A stretch of DNA of 64,000 bases from Paraflavitalea devenefica (GTDB lineage: Bacteria > Bacteroidota > Bacteroidia > Chitinophagales > Chitinophagaceae), in assembly GCF_011759375.1 (NCBI RefSeq), contig NZ_JAARML010000001.1, forward strand, positions 1,674,001 to 1,738,000, in the 5' to 3' direction. Below are positions 34,009 through 42,837 of the stretch, piece by piece (the stretch's first letter is position 1; each line of letters begins with the position of its first letter). The notes under the pieces were generated by a model. The model was not told the DNA's origin and ran no database searches. It saw only the letters and a program-made list of their open reading frames with translations. The translations under genes and the position numbers were made by a program.

Positions 34009-36645
34009 ATGAACAGCAGAACAATCAAAATAGCGTGTTATGGAATATTGCTCCTCTTGTCCATGCATGCATCTGCACAGGATATCATTTCTTATGGCGG
34101 CACCTTTACCGTTTCACAGGATAACCCCGGTGGACCGGGCGCCAGCGAAGGCTCGCTAAAACTCATTGACAACGACCCCAATTCAAAAATATTTGTAGGG
34201 GGTATCACCCTGCCCTGGTACATGCAGTGGCAATGCAACACATCCGCCAGGGCCGCACAATACGTGCTGATTTCCGGTAATGATGCGCCCACCCGCGACC
34301 CGAAGAACTGGAAACTGGAAGGATCGGACGATGCCGCTGTTTGGACCCTATTGGATACCCGCACCAACGAAGTATTCAACGCTCGCAATGAGCTCCGCAC
34401 ATTTGATATTCCCACACAGGGTGTGTACAAATACTACCGGCTTACCATCTCAACGCTCAATGGAAGCACCAACTTTCAGCTATCAGAATGGCGCTTGCTG
34501 GAAGGATTACCCCCTGCTGCTCCGACTGCTTTGGCCGGACTGGCCACCTCAGGCGCTGAAATACTGCTCACCTGGCAGGATAATGCTCCCAACGAAAGCG
34601 GCTTCGAAATAGAACGCTCCTCCAATGGCATTGATTTCACCAAAGTGGCTGCCCTGCCCGCTAACCGCCTCAGCTATGCGGCGACGGGGTTATTGGTAAA
34701 TACGGCTTATCAGTTTCGGGTAAGGGCCATCAATACCTATGGCAATTCTGCCTACTCAAACACCATCGTTATTTCAACGCTCAACCAAAGCGGCATCCTT
34801 TCCGATGTAACAGATGATGGCGGCGTATTGGCTGTTTCAAAAGACAACGACGGTGGCCCCACAGCCAATGAAGGATCGCTCAAGCTCATTGACAACAGCT
34901 ATGGCACCAAATTCCTCATCTTCGGCGCTATGCCCGCAGAGGGTTATTGGGCGCGCTACCGGGCTCAGAATCCCTGGGTAGTTACCAAATACACCATCAC
35001 TACCGGCAATGATGCTTCCGGCCGCGATCCAAAAACCTGGAAATTCCAGGCTACCAATGATACACTCGGCCCCTGGACCGACCTCGATACACGCACCGGC
35101 GTCACCTTTGCCGCACGTTCTACCGGTTACACCTTTGCTTTTGCCAATACCACCGCCTATACCTACTTCAGGTTCCTGGTTACACAGAACAATGGGGATG
35201 GTGGCATCATGGGGCAGATCAGTGAACTGGAAATATGGGGCATGAGTCCCAATGCACCCAAAGTGCCCGCCGACCTCGACGTGACCGCCGTTACTTTCAC
35301 CACAGCCACCCTGAAGTGGACCGACAACTCCACCAATGAAACAGGTTTTGAAATAGAGAAGTCAGAAGACAGCATCAACTTTGAAGCGGCTGGTACCGTC
35401 GCTGCCAATACAAATACCTATGAAGTGCCCAACCTGCTGGGTGGTTTCAAATACTACTTCCGCATACGCGCTGTGAATGCTTCCACCAAAACCATCTGGA
35501 GTAAAATAGTAGATACCATTACAGACTATGACCCCAACCTGCCGCTTACACCGCGCAACCTGCAGGGGGCCGCGCTGTCCGAAACATCCATATCCCTCAC
35601 CTGGGACGACAGGTCGAACAATGAAACGGGTTTTGAAATAGAGCGGTCTGTCAATGGCATCAACTTTACACCACTGGCCAGCGAAGGAGTGGACATAGAA
35701 ACCTATACCGATAACAACCTCAACCTTGCCTCCCGTTACTACTACCGCGTAAGGGCCATCAATACCTTTGGCAACTCTTATTACAGCAATGTGGTTTCCG
35801 TGATCACGCAGGGACAAAACAAACCGCCCACCCTGGATGCTATTACCAACAAGGATATCTGTACTACCGATTCCACCTTCACCTTCGATCTTACAGGTAT
35901 AACACCGGGTGTGGAAACCTGGCAATTGGTTACCCTCGCGGTGACCAGCTCCGATCCCGCTTTATTTGATGAGCTGTCTGTAACTCCGGTGGTAAATGGA
36001 AAAGCGCAGCTTTCCTACAATGCGGCCAAAGGTGGTACGGCTACCATCACCGTAAGGGCGCAGGATAATGGCGCTACCTTCAATGGCGGTAATGATACCT
36101 ATACCCGCACCTTCACCATCGTGGTGAACCCGCTCGTGGTCAACATTGCTTCCGATAAAGGCGCTGTTATTCCAAGGCTTGAAACGGCTCACCTCACGGC
36201 CTCCGGTGCCGATAATTACACCTGGGAAATTACGCATGGTATCATCAATGGGCAGCAAACAGCCACCTTAACCGTTCGCCCCACCATCAATACGCCTTAT
36301 ACCGTGTTGGGCGTGAATGATCGCGGCTGCAAGGATACGGCTACCATCACCATTCAGTTGCAGGGCACTTACAACCTCGATCCTGTGAACGTGATCACCC
36401 CCAATGGTGACGGTAAAAATGACCGCTGGGTCATCTGGAACATCAACACCTTCCCCGGCAATGAAGTGCGGGTAATGGACAGGGCCGGTCGTGTGGTATT
36501 CACACAGAAGAACTACATGAACGACTGGGAAGGGACCTATAACGGCAAACCACTGCCCGAAGGTGCTTACCTCTACATTATCAAATTAGGCCCCGGTATA
36601 CCGGCCGCACAAGGCGTATTAACCATCATTCGCAACCGTAAATAA
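34009..36645 (+). CDS. Secreted discoidin-like / fibronectin III protein with type IX sorting domain
   Basis: 878 residues from ATG at 34009 (an ATG at 33985 would add eight residues before the signal peptide). After the signal peptide come a discoidin (F5/8C)-like domain (about 27-165), FN3 (about 168-258), a second discoidin-like domain (about 265-412), two more FN3 domains (about 418-508 and 514-604), two Ig/cadherin-like regions, and a C-terminal gliding-motility type-B sorting domain (ITPNGDGKNDRWVIWNI, WEGTYNGKPLPEGAYLYIIK). It is probably exported by type IX secretion and displayed at the surface as a binding protein for the locus target. No catalytic domain is visible. Confidence 0.88.
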   Translation: MNSRTIKIACYGILLLLSMHASAQDIISYGGTFTVSQDNPGGPGASEGSLKLIDNDPNSKIFVGGITLPWYMQWQCNTSARAAQYVLISGNDAPTRDPKNWKLEGSDDAAVWTLLDTRTNEVFNARNELRTFDIPTQGVYKYYRLTISTLNGSTNFQLSEWRLLEGLPPAAPTALAGLATSGAEILLTWQDNAPNESGFEIERSSNGIDFTKVAALPANRLSYAATGLLVNTAYQFRVRAINTYGNSAYSNTIVISTLNQSGILSDVTDDGGVLAVSKDNDGGPTANEGSLKLIDNSYGTKFLIFGAMPAEGYWARYRAQNPWVVTKYTITTGNDASGRDPKTWKFQATNDTLGPWTDLDTRTGVTFAARSTGYTFAFANTTAYTYFRFLVTQNNGDGGIMGQISELEIWGMSPNAPKVPADLDVTAVTFTTATLKWTDNSTNETGFEIEKSEDSINFEAAGTVAANTNTYEVPNLLGGFKYYFRIRAVNASTKTIWSKIVDTITDYDPNLPLTPRNLQGAALSETSISLTWDDRSNNETGFEIERSVNGINFTPLASEGVDIETYTDNNLNLASRYYYRVRAINTFGNSYYSNVVSVITQGQNKPPTLDAITNKDICTTDSTFTFDLTGITPGVETWQLVTLAVTSSDPALFDELSVTPVVNGKAQLSYNAAKGGTATITVRAQDNGATFNGGNDTYTRTFTIVVNPLVVNIASDKGAVIPRLETAHLTASGADNYTWEITHGIINGQQTATLTVRPTINTPYTVLGVNDRGCKDTATITIQLQGTYNLDPVNVITPNGDGKNDRWVIWNINTFPGNEVRVMDRAGRVVFTQKNYMNDWEGTYNGKPLPEGAYLYIIKLGPGIPAAQGVLTIIRNRK

Positions 36646-36653
36646 CTACCAAC

Positions 36654-37556
36654 ATGAAACGTCTATATAACTGCAGGAAAATAGTTGTCATAATAGCACT
36701 GCTATTGGCTGGTATAACAGTAGCCAATAAAAGTGCTGCGCAACAGGATCCTTTTGGCGCCAGCTACTTCCTCAATCAATACCTGGCCAATCCGGCCATG
36801 GTGGGCGGCGATAACAAAATAAAAGCAGGGGTAGGTTACCGCCGCCAGTGGGCCGGTATTTCCAATAGTCCGTACAGTCTGTATGCTACCGGTGAATACA
36901 GCAGCGGTGATAAGATCAACCTGGGCATCAGCTTGTACAATGACAGGGCCGGCATGCTCAATACCAGCATGGCCATGGCCACCTATGCCTACTACCTGCC
37001 CGTAACCAGCACTGGCGGGAGGGTACACCTGGGGATTTCGGCAGGCGCCGTCAACAGGCGTATTGATACCAAGAACTTCAATGGCGATCCTGGCGATGTA
37101 TTGCTGACCGATGGTAACGACTTTCAGTTTGATGGGGGCATCGGGGTAGCCTACACCGATAAGCGCATCACCGTGCAGGCATCCTTCCCCAACATGGTTA
37201 CCTACTTTAAGAAGGAAAATGAAGACCTGGTGAACAGGCCCACCTTCTTTGCGGCAGCCAGTTATAAATTTGCTTTCAATGATGGAGACTTTACCGTAGA
37301 GCCCAAAGCAGCCTTCCGTGGTATGCAGGGCTTTGACAATATCATTGATGCCGGCGCCAACATCACGCTGAAGCAAGTGAATGTGTTTGGTATCTACCAC
37401 ACCTCCAAAAACATCACGGCAGGGGCTGGCCTGAAAATAGCCGACAAACTGGTCATTAATGCCATCTACACTTCTGCCGGCGCCGCCATCCGGGAATACA
37501 TTGACGGCAACTTTGAAATAGGCCTCAGCTTTTCACTGGGCGGCAAAGAGAAATAA
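36654..37556 (+). CDS. PorP/SprF-family type IX secretion membrane protein
   Basis: 300 residues, typical of the family. The signal peptide ends KSAAQQ; the hallmark QDPFGASYFLNQYLANPAMVGGDNKIKAGVGYRRQWAGI follows, then alternating beta-strands ending IGLSFSLGGKEK with a terminal barrel strand. PorP/SprF proteins are outer-membrane partners that hold type-B T9SS cargo at the surface. It starts 8 bases after the cargo-like FN3 gene, a classic cargo/PorP pair. Confidence 0.93.
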   Translation: MKRLYNCRKIVVIIALLLAGITVANKSAAQQDPFGASYFLNQYLANPAMVGGDNKIKAGVGYRRQWAGISNSPYSLYATGEYSSGDKINLGISLYNDRAGMLNTSMAMATYAYYLPVTSTGGRVHLGISAGAVNRRIDTKNFNGDPGDVLLTDGNDFQFDGGIGVAYTDKRITVQASFPNMVTYFKKENEDLVNRPTFFAAASYKFAFNDGDFTVEPKAAFRGMQGFDNIIDAGANITLKQVNVFGIYHTSKNITAGAGLKIADKLVINAIYTSAGAAIREYIDGNFEIGLSFSLGGKEK

Positions 37557-37586
37557 ACATCATAATCAGTCATTAAATAAAATTCC

Positions 37587-37636
37587 CCGCAGAGTCTCCC
37601 GAAGAGCTTGCCATGCTTTGCGGGGGGACTCTGCGG
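37587..37636. repeat. Long hairpin between the PorP and peptidase genes
   Basis: A 14-bp stem, CCGCAGAGTCTCCC against GGGGGACTCTGCGG with one G-T pair, and a 22-base loop. G/C-rich compared with the spacer around it and not followed by a T-run; it resembles a mobile palindromic unit or a processing/attenuation hairpin. Confidence 0.55.
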
Positions 37637-37657
37637 AAAACAAAAGAATACATCCTC

Positions 37658-38605
37658 ATGAAAATAAACAACAACCTCATCCTGTGCTTGCTGATATTGC
37701 CACTGCTGCTTTCGGCAGCGTGTAAAAAAAGCGGTGGTGGCAATACACCTGCACCGCCATCCAATCCACCGGTGGTGGACCCGCCAGACGCACCCATCAA
37801 AGCATGGCAGGAACACTGGTTCGAGCATAAGCAACTCGTAAGCCGGGTATATTATGACACTGTACTGGCCGTTTATTATGACAATGACGTATCAAGGACC
37901 ATCACCTGGCCCTATACCTTCCTGAAAGACGTATGGCTGTACAGCAACGCCACCTATGGCAAACTCTATGGTACGGATAAAAGGCTCTATGCCATCTTCC
38001 ATACCGGTAAATATGGCGGCGGTCATCCGGCTTACTACTACGATGCCGGGCACGACAACAAGAACGTCATTGATTGTGGTTCCAATGCCGGCAATGCCTG
38101 GATCTCCGGTACGGGCAATGACCTTGACCTCGCTACGCATGAAATAGGTCATATTGTGGAAAGCACCACGCATGGTACAAAGAGTTCACCGGCCTTTACC
38201 TTGTGGAAAGACAGCAAGTGGATGGAAATCTACATCTATGATGTGTACAAGGGATTAAAGCGGGAGGCGGACGCTGCCCGCTGGTTCAACATGATGATGA
38301 CCACCACCGACAACTTCCCGGCGCCCAATACGCAGTGGTTCAAGAACTGGTTCTTCCCCATCTATGATAAACATGGCGGTAGTGCAGTACTCAGCAAATT
38401 CTTCAAACTCCTGGCCGATCACTTTCCCAAAAATGGAGATGGCCGTTATACCCGCGACCTGAACTGGGGTGAGTTCATACACTTTTGGAGCGGTGCGGCA
38501 GGAACCAGTTTAAAAGCGCAGGCCACGATTGCCTTTGGCTGGCCGGCAGAGTGGGAGGTTCAATTCAACAATGCAAAGACCGCCTTCCCGGGAGTAACGT
38601 ATTAA
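37658..38605 (+). CDS. Putative zinc metallopeptidase lipoprotein (HExxH)
   Basis: 315 residues from ATG at 37658. The lipoprotein signal ends LLLSAAC (Cys22) and is followed by a Pro-rich linker (about 30-46). The zincin motif is ATHEIGHIVEST (His161, Glu162, His165); the preceding NVIDCGSNAGNAWISG and the downstream EIYIYDVYKGLKREADAARWFNMM are unassigned, so the third ligand is not identified. It has no family name I can give with confidence. As the last gene of the SusCD locus it suggests that the target is a protein, peptide or glycoprotein rather than a plain polysaccharide. Confidence 0.7.
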   Translation: MKINNNLILCLLILPLLLSAACKKSGGGNTPAPPSNPPVVDPPDAPIKAWQEHWFEHKQLVSRVYYDTVLAVYYDNDVSRTITWPYTFLKDVWLYSNATYGKLYGTDKRLYAIFHTGKYGGGHPAYYYDAGHDNKNVIDCGSNAGNAWISGTGNDLDLATHEIGHIVESTTHGTKSSPAFTLWKDSKWMEIYIYDVYKGLKREADAARWFNMMMTTTDNFPAPNTQWFKNWFFPIYDKHGGSAVLSKFFKLLADHFPKNGDGRYTRDLNWGEFIHFWSGAAGTSLKAQATIAFGWPAEWEVQFNNAKTAFPGVTY

Positions 38606-38678
38606 AACCTGATTAATAACATCAATCAAACCCATTAAAAGAATGGCAAAAGTGCTGAAATAATTGTATTTACTGGTT

Positions 38679-38726
38679 GCCTCGATGCCTTTATGCCTTG
38701 TTGCCTTTGTGCCTTAATGCCTTTTT
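38679..38726. repeat. 8-bp tandem repeat, six copies
   Basis: GCCTCGAT, GCCTTTAT, GCCTTGTT, GCCTTTGT, GCCTTAAT, GCCTTTTT: 48 bases in exact 8-base register, in the spacer before pyrH. Confidence 0.75.
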
Positions 38727-38776
38727 CTCTTCAGCAGTTAGTTTTGTTTGTATTAACAATCGTCCTAACCAGGACC

Positions 38777-38807
38777 AATGCGTTCCTTTCCAGGGACGCA
38801 TTTTTTT
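38777..38807 (+). terminator. Rho-independent terminator upstream of pyrH
   Basis: AATGCGTTCC-TTTCCA-GGGACGCATT, a 10-bp stem with one wobble pair, followed by a T-run. It ends about 80 bases before pyrH, so it either closes the peptidase transcript or attenuates pyrH. Confidence 0.75.
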
Positions 38808-38886
38808 CTATTCTTCAAATCCCTTTTCTTTGCACAACAATTTGCCAGAAGCTGGCGGTTCCATTGTTAATTTTATACTATTATTC

Positions 38887-39600
38887 ATGCTGCCCAAGTA
38901 CAAGCGCATCCTGTTAAAACTGAGTGGTGAATCATTGATGGGGGATAAAAGCTTCGGCATGGATCCCGTGATACTTGATCAGTATGCCCGCGACATCAAG
39001 GAAATTGTAGACCTGGGCGTACAGGTAGCCATCGTAATTGGCGGTGGTAACATCTACCGGGGTATGAATGAAGCAGAGACTGGTATAGAACGCGCGCATG
39101 GCGATTATATGGGCATGCTGGCTACCGTAATCAATGGTATGGCCATGCAGGCCATGCTGGAAAAAGTAGGGGTTTATACCCGCCTCCAGAGCGCTATCAA
39201 AATGGAGCAGATCGCAGAGCCCTACATCCGCCGCCGCGCCATCCGTCACGTAGAGAAAGGCCGTGTGGTCATCTTCGGGGCAGGCACCGGCAACCCTTAC
39301 TTTACCACCGATACGGCTGGCTCCCTCAGGGCCATTGAAATAGAAGCAGATGTTATCTTAAAAGGCACCCGGGTAGATGGTATCTATACCGCCGATCCCG
39401 AGAAAGATCCCAAAGCCAAAAAATACGAGACCATCACCTTCCAGGAATGCATCTCCAAAAATCTGCGTGTAATGGACATGACAGCATTTACCCTCTGCAT
39501 GGAGAACAACCTGCCGATCATTGTTTTTGACATGAATACTACCGGAAACCTGCGTAAAGTGGTCTGTGGCGAAAGAGTGGGAACACTGGTAAAATCCTGA
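38887..39600 (+). CDS. pyrH: Uridylate kinase (UMP kinase)
   Basis: 237 residues from ATG at 38887, usual for bacterial UMPK. It phosphorylates UMP to UDP in pyrimidine synthesis. Amino-acid-kinase fold motifs: [83 protein letters not shown] and [29 protein letters not shown]. The longer in-frame upstream reading crosses the 8-bp repeat and terminator and is rejected. Confidence 0.97.
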   Translation: MLPKYKRILLKLSGESLMGDKSFGMDPVILDQYARDIKEIVDLGVQVAIVIGGGNIYRGMNEAETGIERAHGDYMGMLATVINGMAMQAMLEKVGVYTRLQSAIKMEQIAEPYIRRRAIRHVEKGRVVIFGAGTGNPYFTTDTAGSLRAIEIEADVILKGTRVDGIYTADPEKDPKAKKYETITFQECISKNLRVMDMTAFTLCMENNLPIIVFDMNTTGNLRKVVCGERVGTLVKS

Positions 39601-39798
39601 TAACCAATTTAACAAAATTATTAAAGCCCACAGGCTTGTATATGTGACTTTATCGCACTAATTTAACAGGGTGAAAAAGCGTCCCCAAACCCTCTGACGC
39701 TTTCTTCAACTACTTTGCCCCCTTACTATTCAAGTCCCTTGAAAGATGAGGTTTATCCCGGGAAAACCCGTGCGTAAAGGAAATTTTTCCGAACTGCT

Positions 39799-40830
39799 AT
39801 GAACTTAGTACACATCTTATTGGCCGCTAAACTGTCCATTGGTCTTGCAGAGATCATTGTTTTCATGTTGGTATCCCTCGCCTTGGGATTTGCCATTCAT
39901 TTCTACCTCACCCAGAAAAAAATACTCCCTTCCGTTACTCAGGAGCCTTCCGTCCTGGCCGAAGAACCCATTGGCGGATTGGACGAATGGCGCCTGAAAT
40001 TCTATGAAGAAGTAGACCTGCGCGAACAACTTACCCGTGAACTGGAAGAAACAAAGGAAAAAGAGGAATTACTGGAACTGGAAGTAGAGGAATTGAAGGA
40101 GGAAATTACCCGCCTGGAGAAAGAAATACCCGATGAACAGGAAAAGGAAGGGAAAGGAGAAGCGGCACCAGGATCAGATAATAACTACCTGTCGCAATTG
40201 CAATATGCGCAGGATAACCTCTTTGCCCATAACCAGCACATTGGCCGGCTGCTCCAGCAGGTGGAAATACTCAAGGAATCAGAGCAGAAATATGCCGAAG
40301 TGCAGCAACTCAATGAAATGCTCGGCAGCCAGCTCCGTGATGCCCGCCGTGCATTGGTGGATAAAGAAGCAGAACTCAAACAAGTACGTCAGCAGCAGGT
40401 ATTGAGCAATGAAGTAAAAGGCCGGCTGGAAAAAGCCTACGAAGAATTTGGTGTCCTCCAGGATCGCCTGCATAAAATAGAAACGGCCACTTCACCACAG
40501 AACAAGAACTTTGAATATGAAGAGCTGCAGCAGGCCTACTTCAAAATCACCCGCGAGTTCGATGAACTCAAAATGAAGCAGGTCAACATGCTGGAAGAAC
40601 ACCAGCGCCTGGCCCGCCTCTTGGCCGATACAGAAGACAAGCTGCGCGAATCCAACTTCCAGCGCCAGCAACTGCTCAAAAAAGTCAACTTCCTCGAAGA
40701 GTTGAATACCGATCTGCAGCAGGTAGCCGAGCACAATAAAAAGCTGGATATCCAGCTAAAACGCATTGCCGAAATAGAAACGCTCCTCGCCCGCCTCTCC
40801 AATGAAAAGGACAGCGATAACAAGGCCTGA
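39799..40830 (+). CDS. Membrane-anchored coiled-coil protein of unknown function
   Basis: 343 residues. One N-terminal membrane helix (about 16-37: LAEIIVFMLVSLALGFAIHFYL), then a short linker and a very long, charged coiled coil from about 60 to the end (REQLTRELEETKEKEELLELEVEELKEEI onward), broken by an acidic/Gly segment around 110-125. No catalytic motif. The anchor plus rod design suggests a scaffold or spacer at the inner membrane. It lies 198 bases after pyrH and has no obvious partner. Confidence 0.75.
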   Translation: MNLVHILLAAKLSIGLAEIIVFMLVSLALGFAIHFYLTQKKILPSVTQEPSVLAEEPIGGLDEWRLKFYEEVDLREQLTRELEETKEKEELLELEVEELKEEITRLEKEIPDEQEKEGKGEAAPGSDNNYLSQLQYAQDNLFAHNQHIGRLLQQVEILKESEQKYAEVQQLNEMLGSQLRDARRALVDKEAELKQVRQQQVLSNEVKGRLEKAYEEFGVLQDRLHKIETATSPQNKNFEYEELQQAYFKITREFDELKMKQVNMLEEHQRLARLLADTEDKLRESNFQRQQLLKKVNFLEELNTDLQQVAEHNKKLDIQLKRIAEIETLLARLSNEKDSDNKA

Positions 40831-40911
40831 TCATCTTTCGGGTCAGTATTTTGCTGATTAAAATCAGCTCATCAGCTTCTTTTCATCTGGCTACTATTCC
40901 CGTCAGTACCC

Positions 40912-40919
40912 TAATTTTG
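40912..40919 (+). promoter_or_regulatory. Candidate -7 promoter element of pdxH
   Basis: TAATTTTG, exact TAnnTTTG match, 24 bases before the pdxH start. Confidence 0.45.
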
Positions 40920-40943
40920 CGGTACTAATCTTACATTATAGCC

Positions 40944-41585
40944 ATGTCATCTATTGCAGATATCCGGAAAGATTACAAACTCAAAGCGCTTACAGAACAA
41001 CAGGCAAAAAAAGATCCTATAGATCAGTTCTCCCAATGGTGGGAGGAAGCTGTCGCGGCCGAAATAGAGGAAGTAAACGCTATGACGCTGGCCACAGCAT
41101 CATCCACCGGTATTCCGGATGCGCGCATTGTACTCCTGAAAGAATACGATGCCAATGGTTTTGTATTCTTTACCAACTATACCAGCGCCAAAGGGCAGCA
41201 AATGGAAGAAAACCCGCATGCAACCCTCGTATTCTTCTGGAAAGAGCTGGAGCGCCAGGTGCGCATCAGTGGCCGGGTGGAAAGAGTGAGCGAAGAAGAG
41301 AGTGATCAATACTATAACAGCCGTCCGGAAGGTAGTCGTATCGGCGCCTGGGCATCTCCTCAAAGCCAGGTAATTGAGAGCCGGGAATGGCTCGATCAGC
41401 AGGATCAGCAATTCAGGGAACTATTCCGGTCAAAGCCCATCCTGCGGCCCCCGCATTGGGGCGGCTATCGCGTAAAGCCCGTTCGCATAGAATTCTGGCA
41501 GGGCCGTTCCAACCGCCTGCACGACAGGTTATATTATACATTAAATCAACAGGGAAGCTGGACCATGGAGCGGCTGGCGCCGTAA
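40944..41585 (+). CDS. pdxH: Pyridoxamine/pyridoxine 5'-phosphate oxidase
   Basis: 213 residues, the usual PdxH length. FMN enzyme that oxidises PNP or PMP to pyridoxal phosphate. Seen: DPIDQFSQWWEEAVAAEIEEVNAMTLATA, RIVLLKEYDANGFVFFTNYTSAKGQQMEENP, RQVRISGRVERVSEEESDQYYNSRPEGSRIGAWASPQS, and the C-terminal WGGYRVKPVRIEFWQGRSNRLHDRLYY. Stand-alone gene. Confidence 0.97.
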   Translation: MSSIADIRKDYKLKALTEQQAKKDPIDQFSQWWEEAVAAEIEEVNAMTLATASSTGIPDARIVLLKEYDANGFVFFTNYTSAKGQQMEENPHATLVFFWKELERQVRISGRVERVSEEESDQYYNSRPEGSRIGAWASPQSQVIESREWLDQQDQQFRELFRSKPILRPPHWGGYRVKPVRIEFWQGRSNRLHDRLYYTLNQQGSWTMERLAP

Positions 41586-41653
41586 TGGAGAAGCCGTAAA
41601 CCGGCTGTAATAGATTGTCCTGTGGCTGGTAGAGCGAAGTTGAGGGGTTGAAA

Positions 41654-41695
41654 GGTTGATAAGTCAAAACGGATGCCCGGTCCAACTTATTAACC
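41654..41695. repeat. Inverted repeat between pdxH and the THX gene
   Basis: GGTTGATAAGT / ACTTATTAACC, 11-bp arms with one mismatch, lies between the convergent pdxH and THX genes and could end either transcript. Confidence 0.4.
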
Positions 41696-41709
41696 CATCA
41701 ACGTATCAA

Positions 41710-41820
41710 CTATTTACCTTCTTTCTTGGGAGCAGCTTTCTTTGTTCTTGCAGGCCTGCTTTTGCCAAATGAACCTTTAAAAGTCTTCCCTTTCTTGGTT
41801 TTTTTATCACCTCTGCCCAT
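41710..41820 (-). CDS. 30S ribosomal protein THX (bTHX)
   Basis: A 36-residue, strongly basic protein. It opens MGRGDKKTKKGKTFKGSFGK, the pattern of the THX family (TIGR04560), a small cationic protein that sits at the top of the 30S head in Thermus and is widespread in Bacteroidota. The rest is Arg/Lys-rich (SRPARTKKAAPKKEGK). Easily missed because of its size. It has its own candidate promoter (TATTTTTG at 41856-41863, minus strand) and lies downstream of the HU gene's terminator. Confidence 0.85.
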   Translation of the reverse strand: MGRGDKKTKKGKTFKGSFGKSRPARTKKAAPKKEGK

Positions 41821-41855
41821 GTTACAATGCTTTTAATTGAGTAAAAAATAGAGTG

Positions 41856-41863
41856 CAAAAATA
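41856..41863 (-). promoter_or_regulatory. Candidate -7 promoter element of the THX gene
   Basis: TATTTTTG on the minus strand, exact TAnnTTTG match, 35 bases before the THX start. Confidence 0.4.
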
Positions 41864-41884
41864 ATACTTCGTCCATTTACCGCA

Positions 41885-41940
41885 TAAAAAAAGCTCCGGT
41901 ACGGTTAGCTCATATTGTAGTGAGCACTGTAACGGAGCTT
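41885..41940 (-). terminator. Terminator of the HU gene
   Basis: A long hairpin with outer arms AAGCTCCG / CGGAGCTT and inner GCTCA / TGAGC, followed on the minus strand by a T-run. It starts 20 bases past the HU stop. Confidence 0.85.
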
Positions 41941-41960
41941 CCATGCAGTGGCATGCAGCA

Positions 41961-42230
41961 TTATAATTTAGCTTGCAATTCTTTTCCTGCCTTAAACCTG
42001 GCAACTTTCTTAGCCTTGATCTTGATAACAGCACCAGTTTGGGGGTTGCGGCCATTACGGGCAGCTCTCTTGGAAACAGAGAAAGTACCGAAACCTACTA
42101 AGGTTACTTTTCCACCACCTTTCAGGGTCTTGGTAACTGCTTCAACAAAAGAATCCAAAGCGGCATTTGCTTGAGTCTTGGTAACACCAGCGTCATCAGC
42201 AAGCTTTGCGATTAATTCAGCTTTGTTCAT
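41961..42230 (-). CDS. HU-family DNA-binding protein
   Basis: 89 residues, standard HU. It bends and compacts DNA without strong sequence preference. Seen: MNKAELIAKLADDAGVTKTQANAALDSF, KVTLVGFGTFSVSKRAARNGRNPQTGAVIKIKAKKVARFKAGKEL. The beta-arm RNPQTG signature is intact. Single gene with its own consensus-like promoter and terminator. Homodimer versus heterodimer cannot be told. Confidence 0.96.
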   Translation of the reverse strand: MNKAELIAKLADDAGVTKTQANAALDSFVEAVTKTLKGGGKVTLVGFGTFSVSKRAARNGRNPQTGAVIKIKAKKVARFKAGKELQAKL

Positions 42231-42258
42231 AGTGTAATGTTTTAAAATTTAAGCACGA

Positions 42259-42288
42259 CAAAAATAGATGCTTTTTCATTGAAACAAA
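42259..42288 (-). promoter_or_regulatory. Promoter of the HU gene
   Basis: Minus strand: TTTG (42285-42288), 18 bases, TATTTTTG (42259-42266), 28 bases before the HU start codon. Confidence 0.6.
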
Positions 42289-42399
42289 ATTTTTATCTGC
42301 TAAAATTAACATTTGCTAAAATTGCTATAACCCGCTCGGGGCAAGGATTTTAGGAAATGTAACCGGTTTTGGTGAGGCCATCATATTTTATCGTTCCTT

Positions 42400-42456
42400 G
42401 TGAAATACACTGCCCGCCTGTGTTTCACGCTATGTGGGCTGAAATGCTGTACAGCA
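42400..42456. repeat. Hairpin and 12-bp palindrome between DUF4286 and HU genes
   Basis: GTGAAATACA / TGTGTTTCAC (10-bp stem with one wobble, 42400-42428) and the perfect palindrome TGCTGTACAGCA (42445-42456). The 291-base spacer holds no gene that I can see. The role of these elements is unknown. Confidence 0.4.
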
Positions 42457-42521
42457 AAGGGTTTGCGAGGAATATACAATAATTTCCTGCTTAGAGGCCA
42501 TTAAAATAATCTTTTCCACAC

Positions 42522-42827
42522 TTAGTTCACAACCTCCATCAGACTTCTGAAAGAGATACATTTATCACCCCACTTATTCAAACCTTCTTGCCGCAAGCCC
42601 GGTGCATAATTGTCAATGTAGCGTAGATAATCATCCTTGGTATGGGAAAAATACTGCGCTGCATAAGTGGGCCCCTCCGTCTCATCTGTTTCCAGCAGCC
42701 GCACCAACTGATACCTTTCAAAACAGCCGGTGGCAACAACGGCCGGCATATGCTCCTCTTGCATCCACTGTACCCAGGATTCATGAATACTCCAGTGAAC
42801 AAGGGTCGTAACATTATAAATAATCAT
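42522..42827 (-). CDS. DUF4286 family protein
   Basis: 101 residues. It starts MIIYNVTTLVHWSIHESWVQWMQEEHMPAVVATGCF, the hallmark of DUF4286, a small ferredoxin-like-fold family of Bacteroidota with unknown function. The conserved HMPAV and YAAQYFSHTKDDYLRYI segments are present. It lies 10 bases downstream of the exonuclease III gene and is probably co-transcribed with it. Confidence 0.85.
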   Translation of the reverse strand: MIIYNVTTLVHWSIHESWVQWMQEEHMPAVVATGCFERYQLVRLLETDETEGPTYAAQYFSHTKDDYLRYIDNYAPGLRQEGLNKWGDKCISFRSLMEVVN

Positions 42828-42837
42828 GTTGAATGCA

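Noticed and set aside
38677..38886. N-terminal extension of PyrH
   Set aside because: It crosses the 8-bp repeat and a rho-independent terminator; UMP kinases begin at the ATG at 38887.
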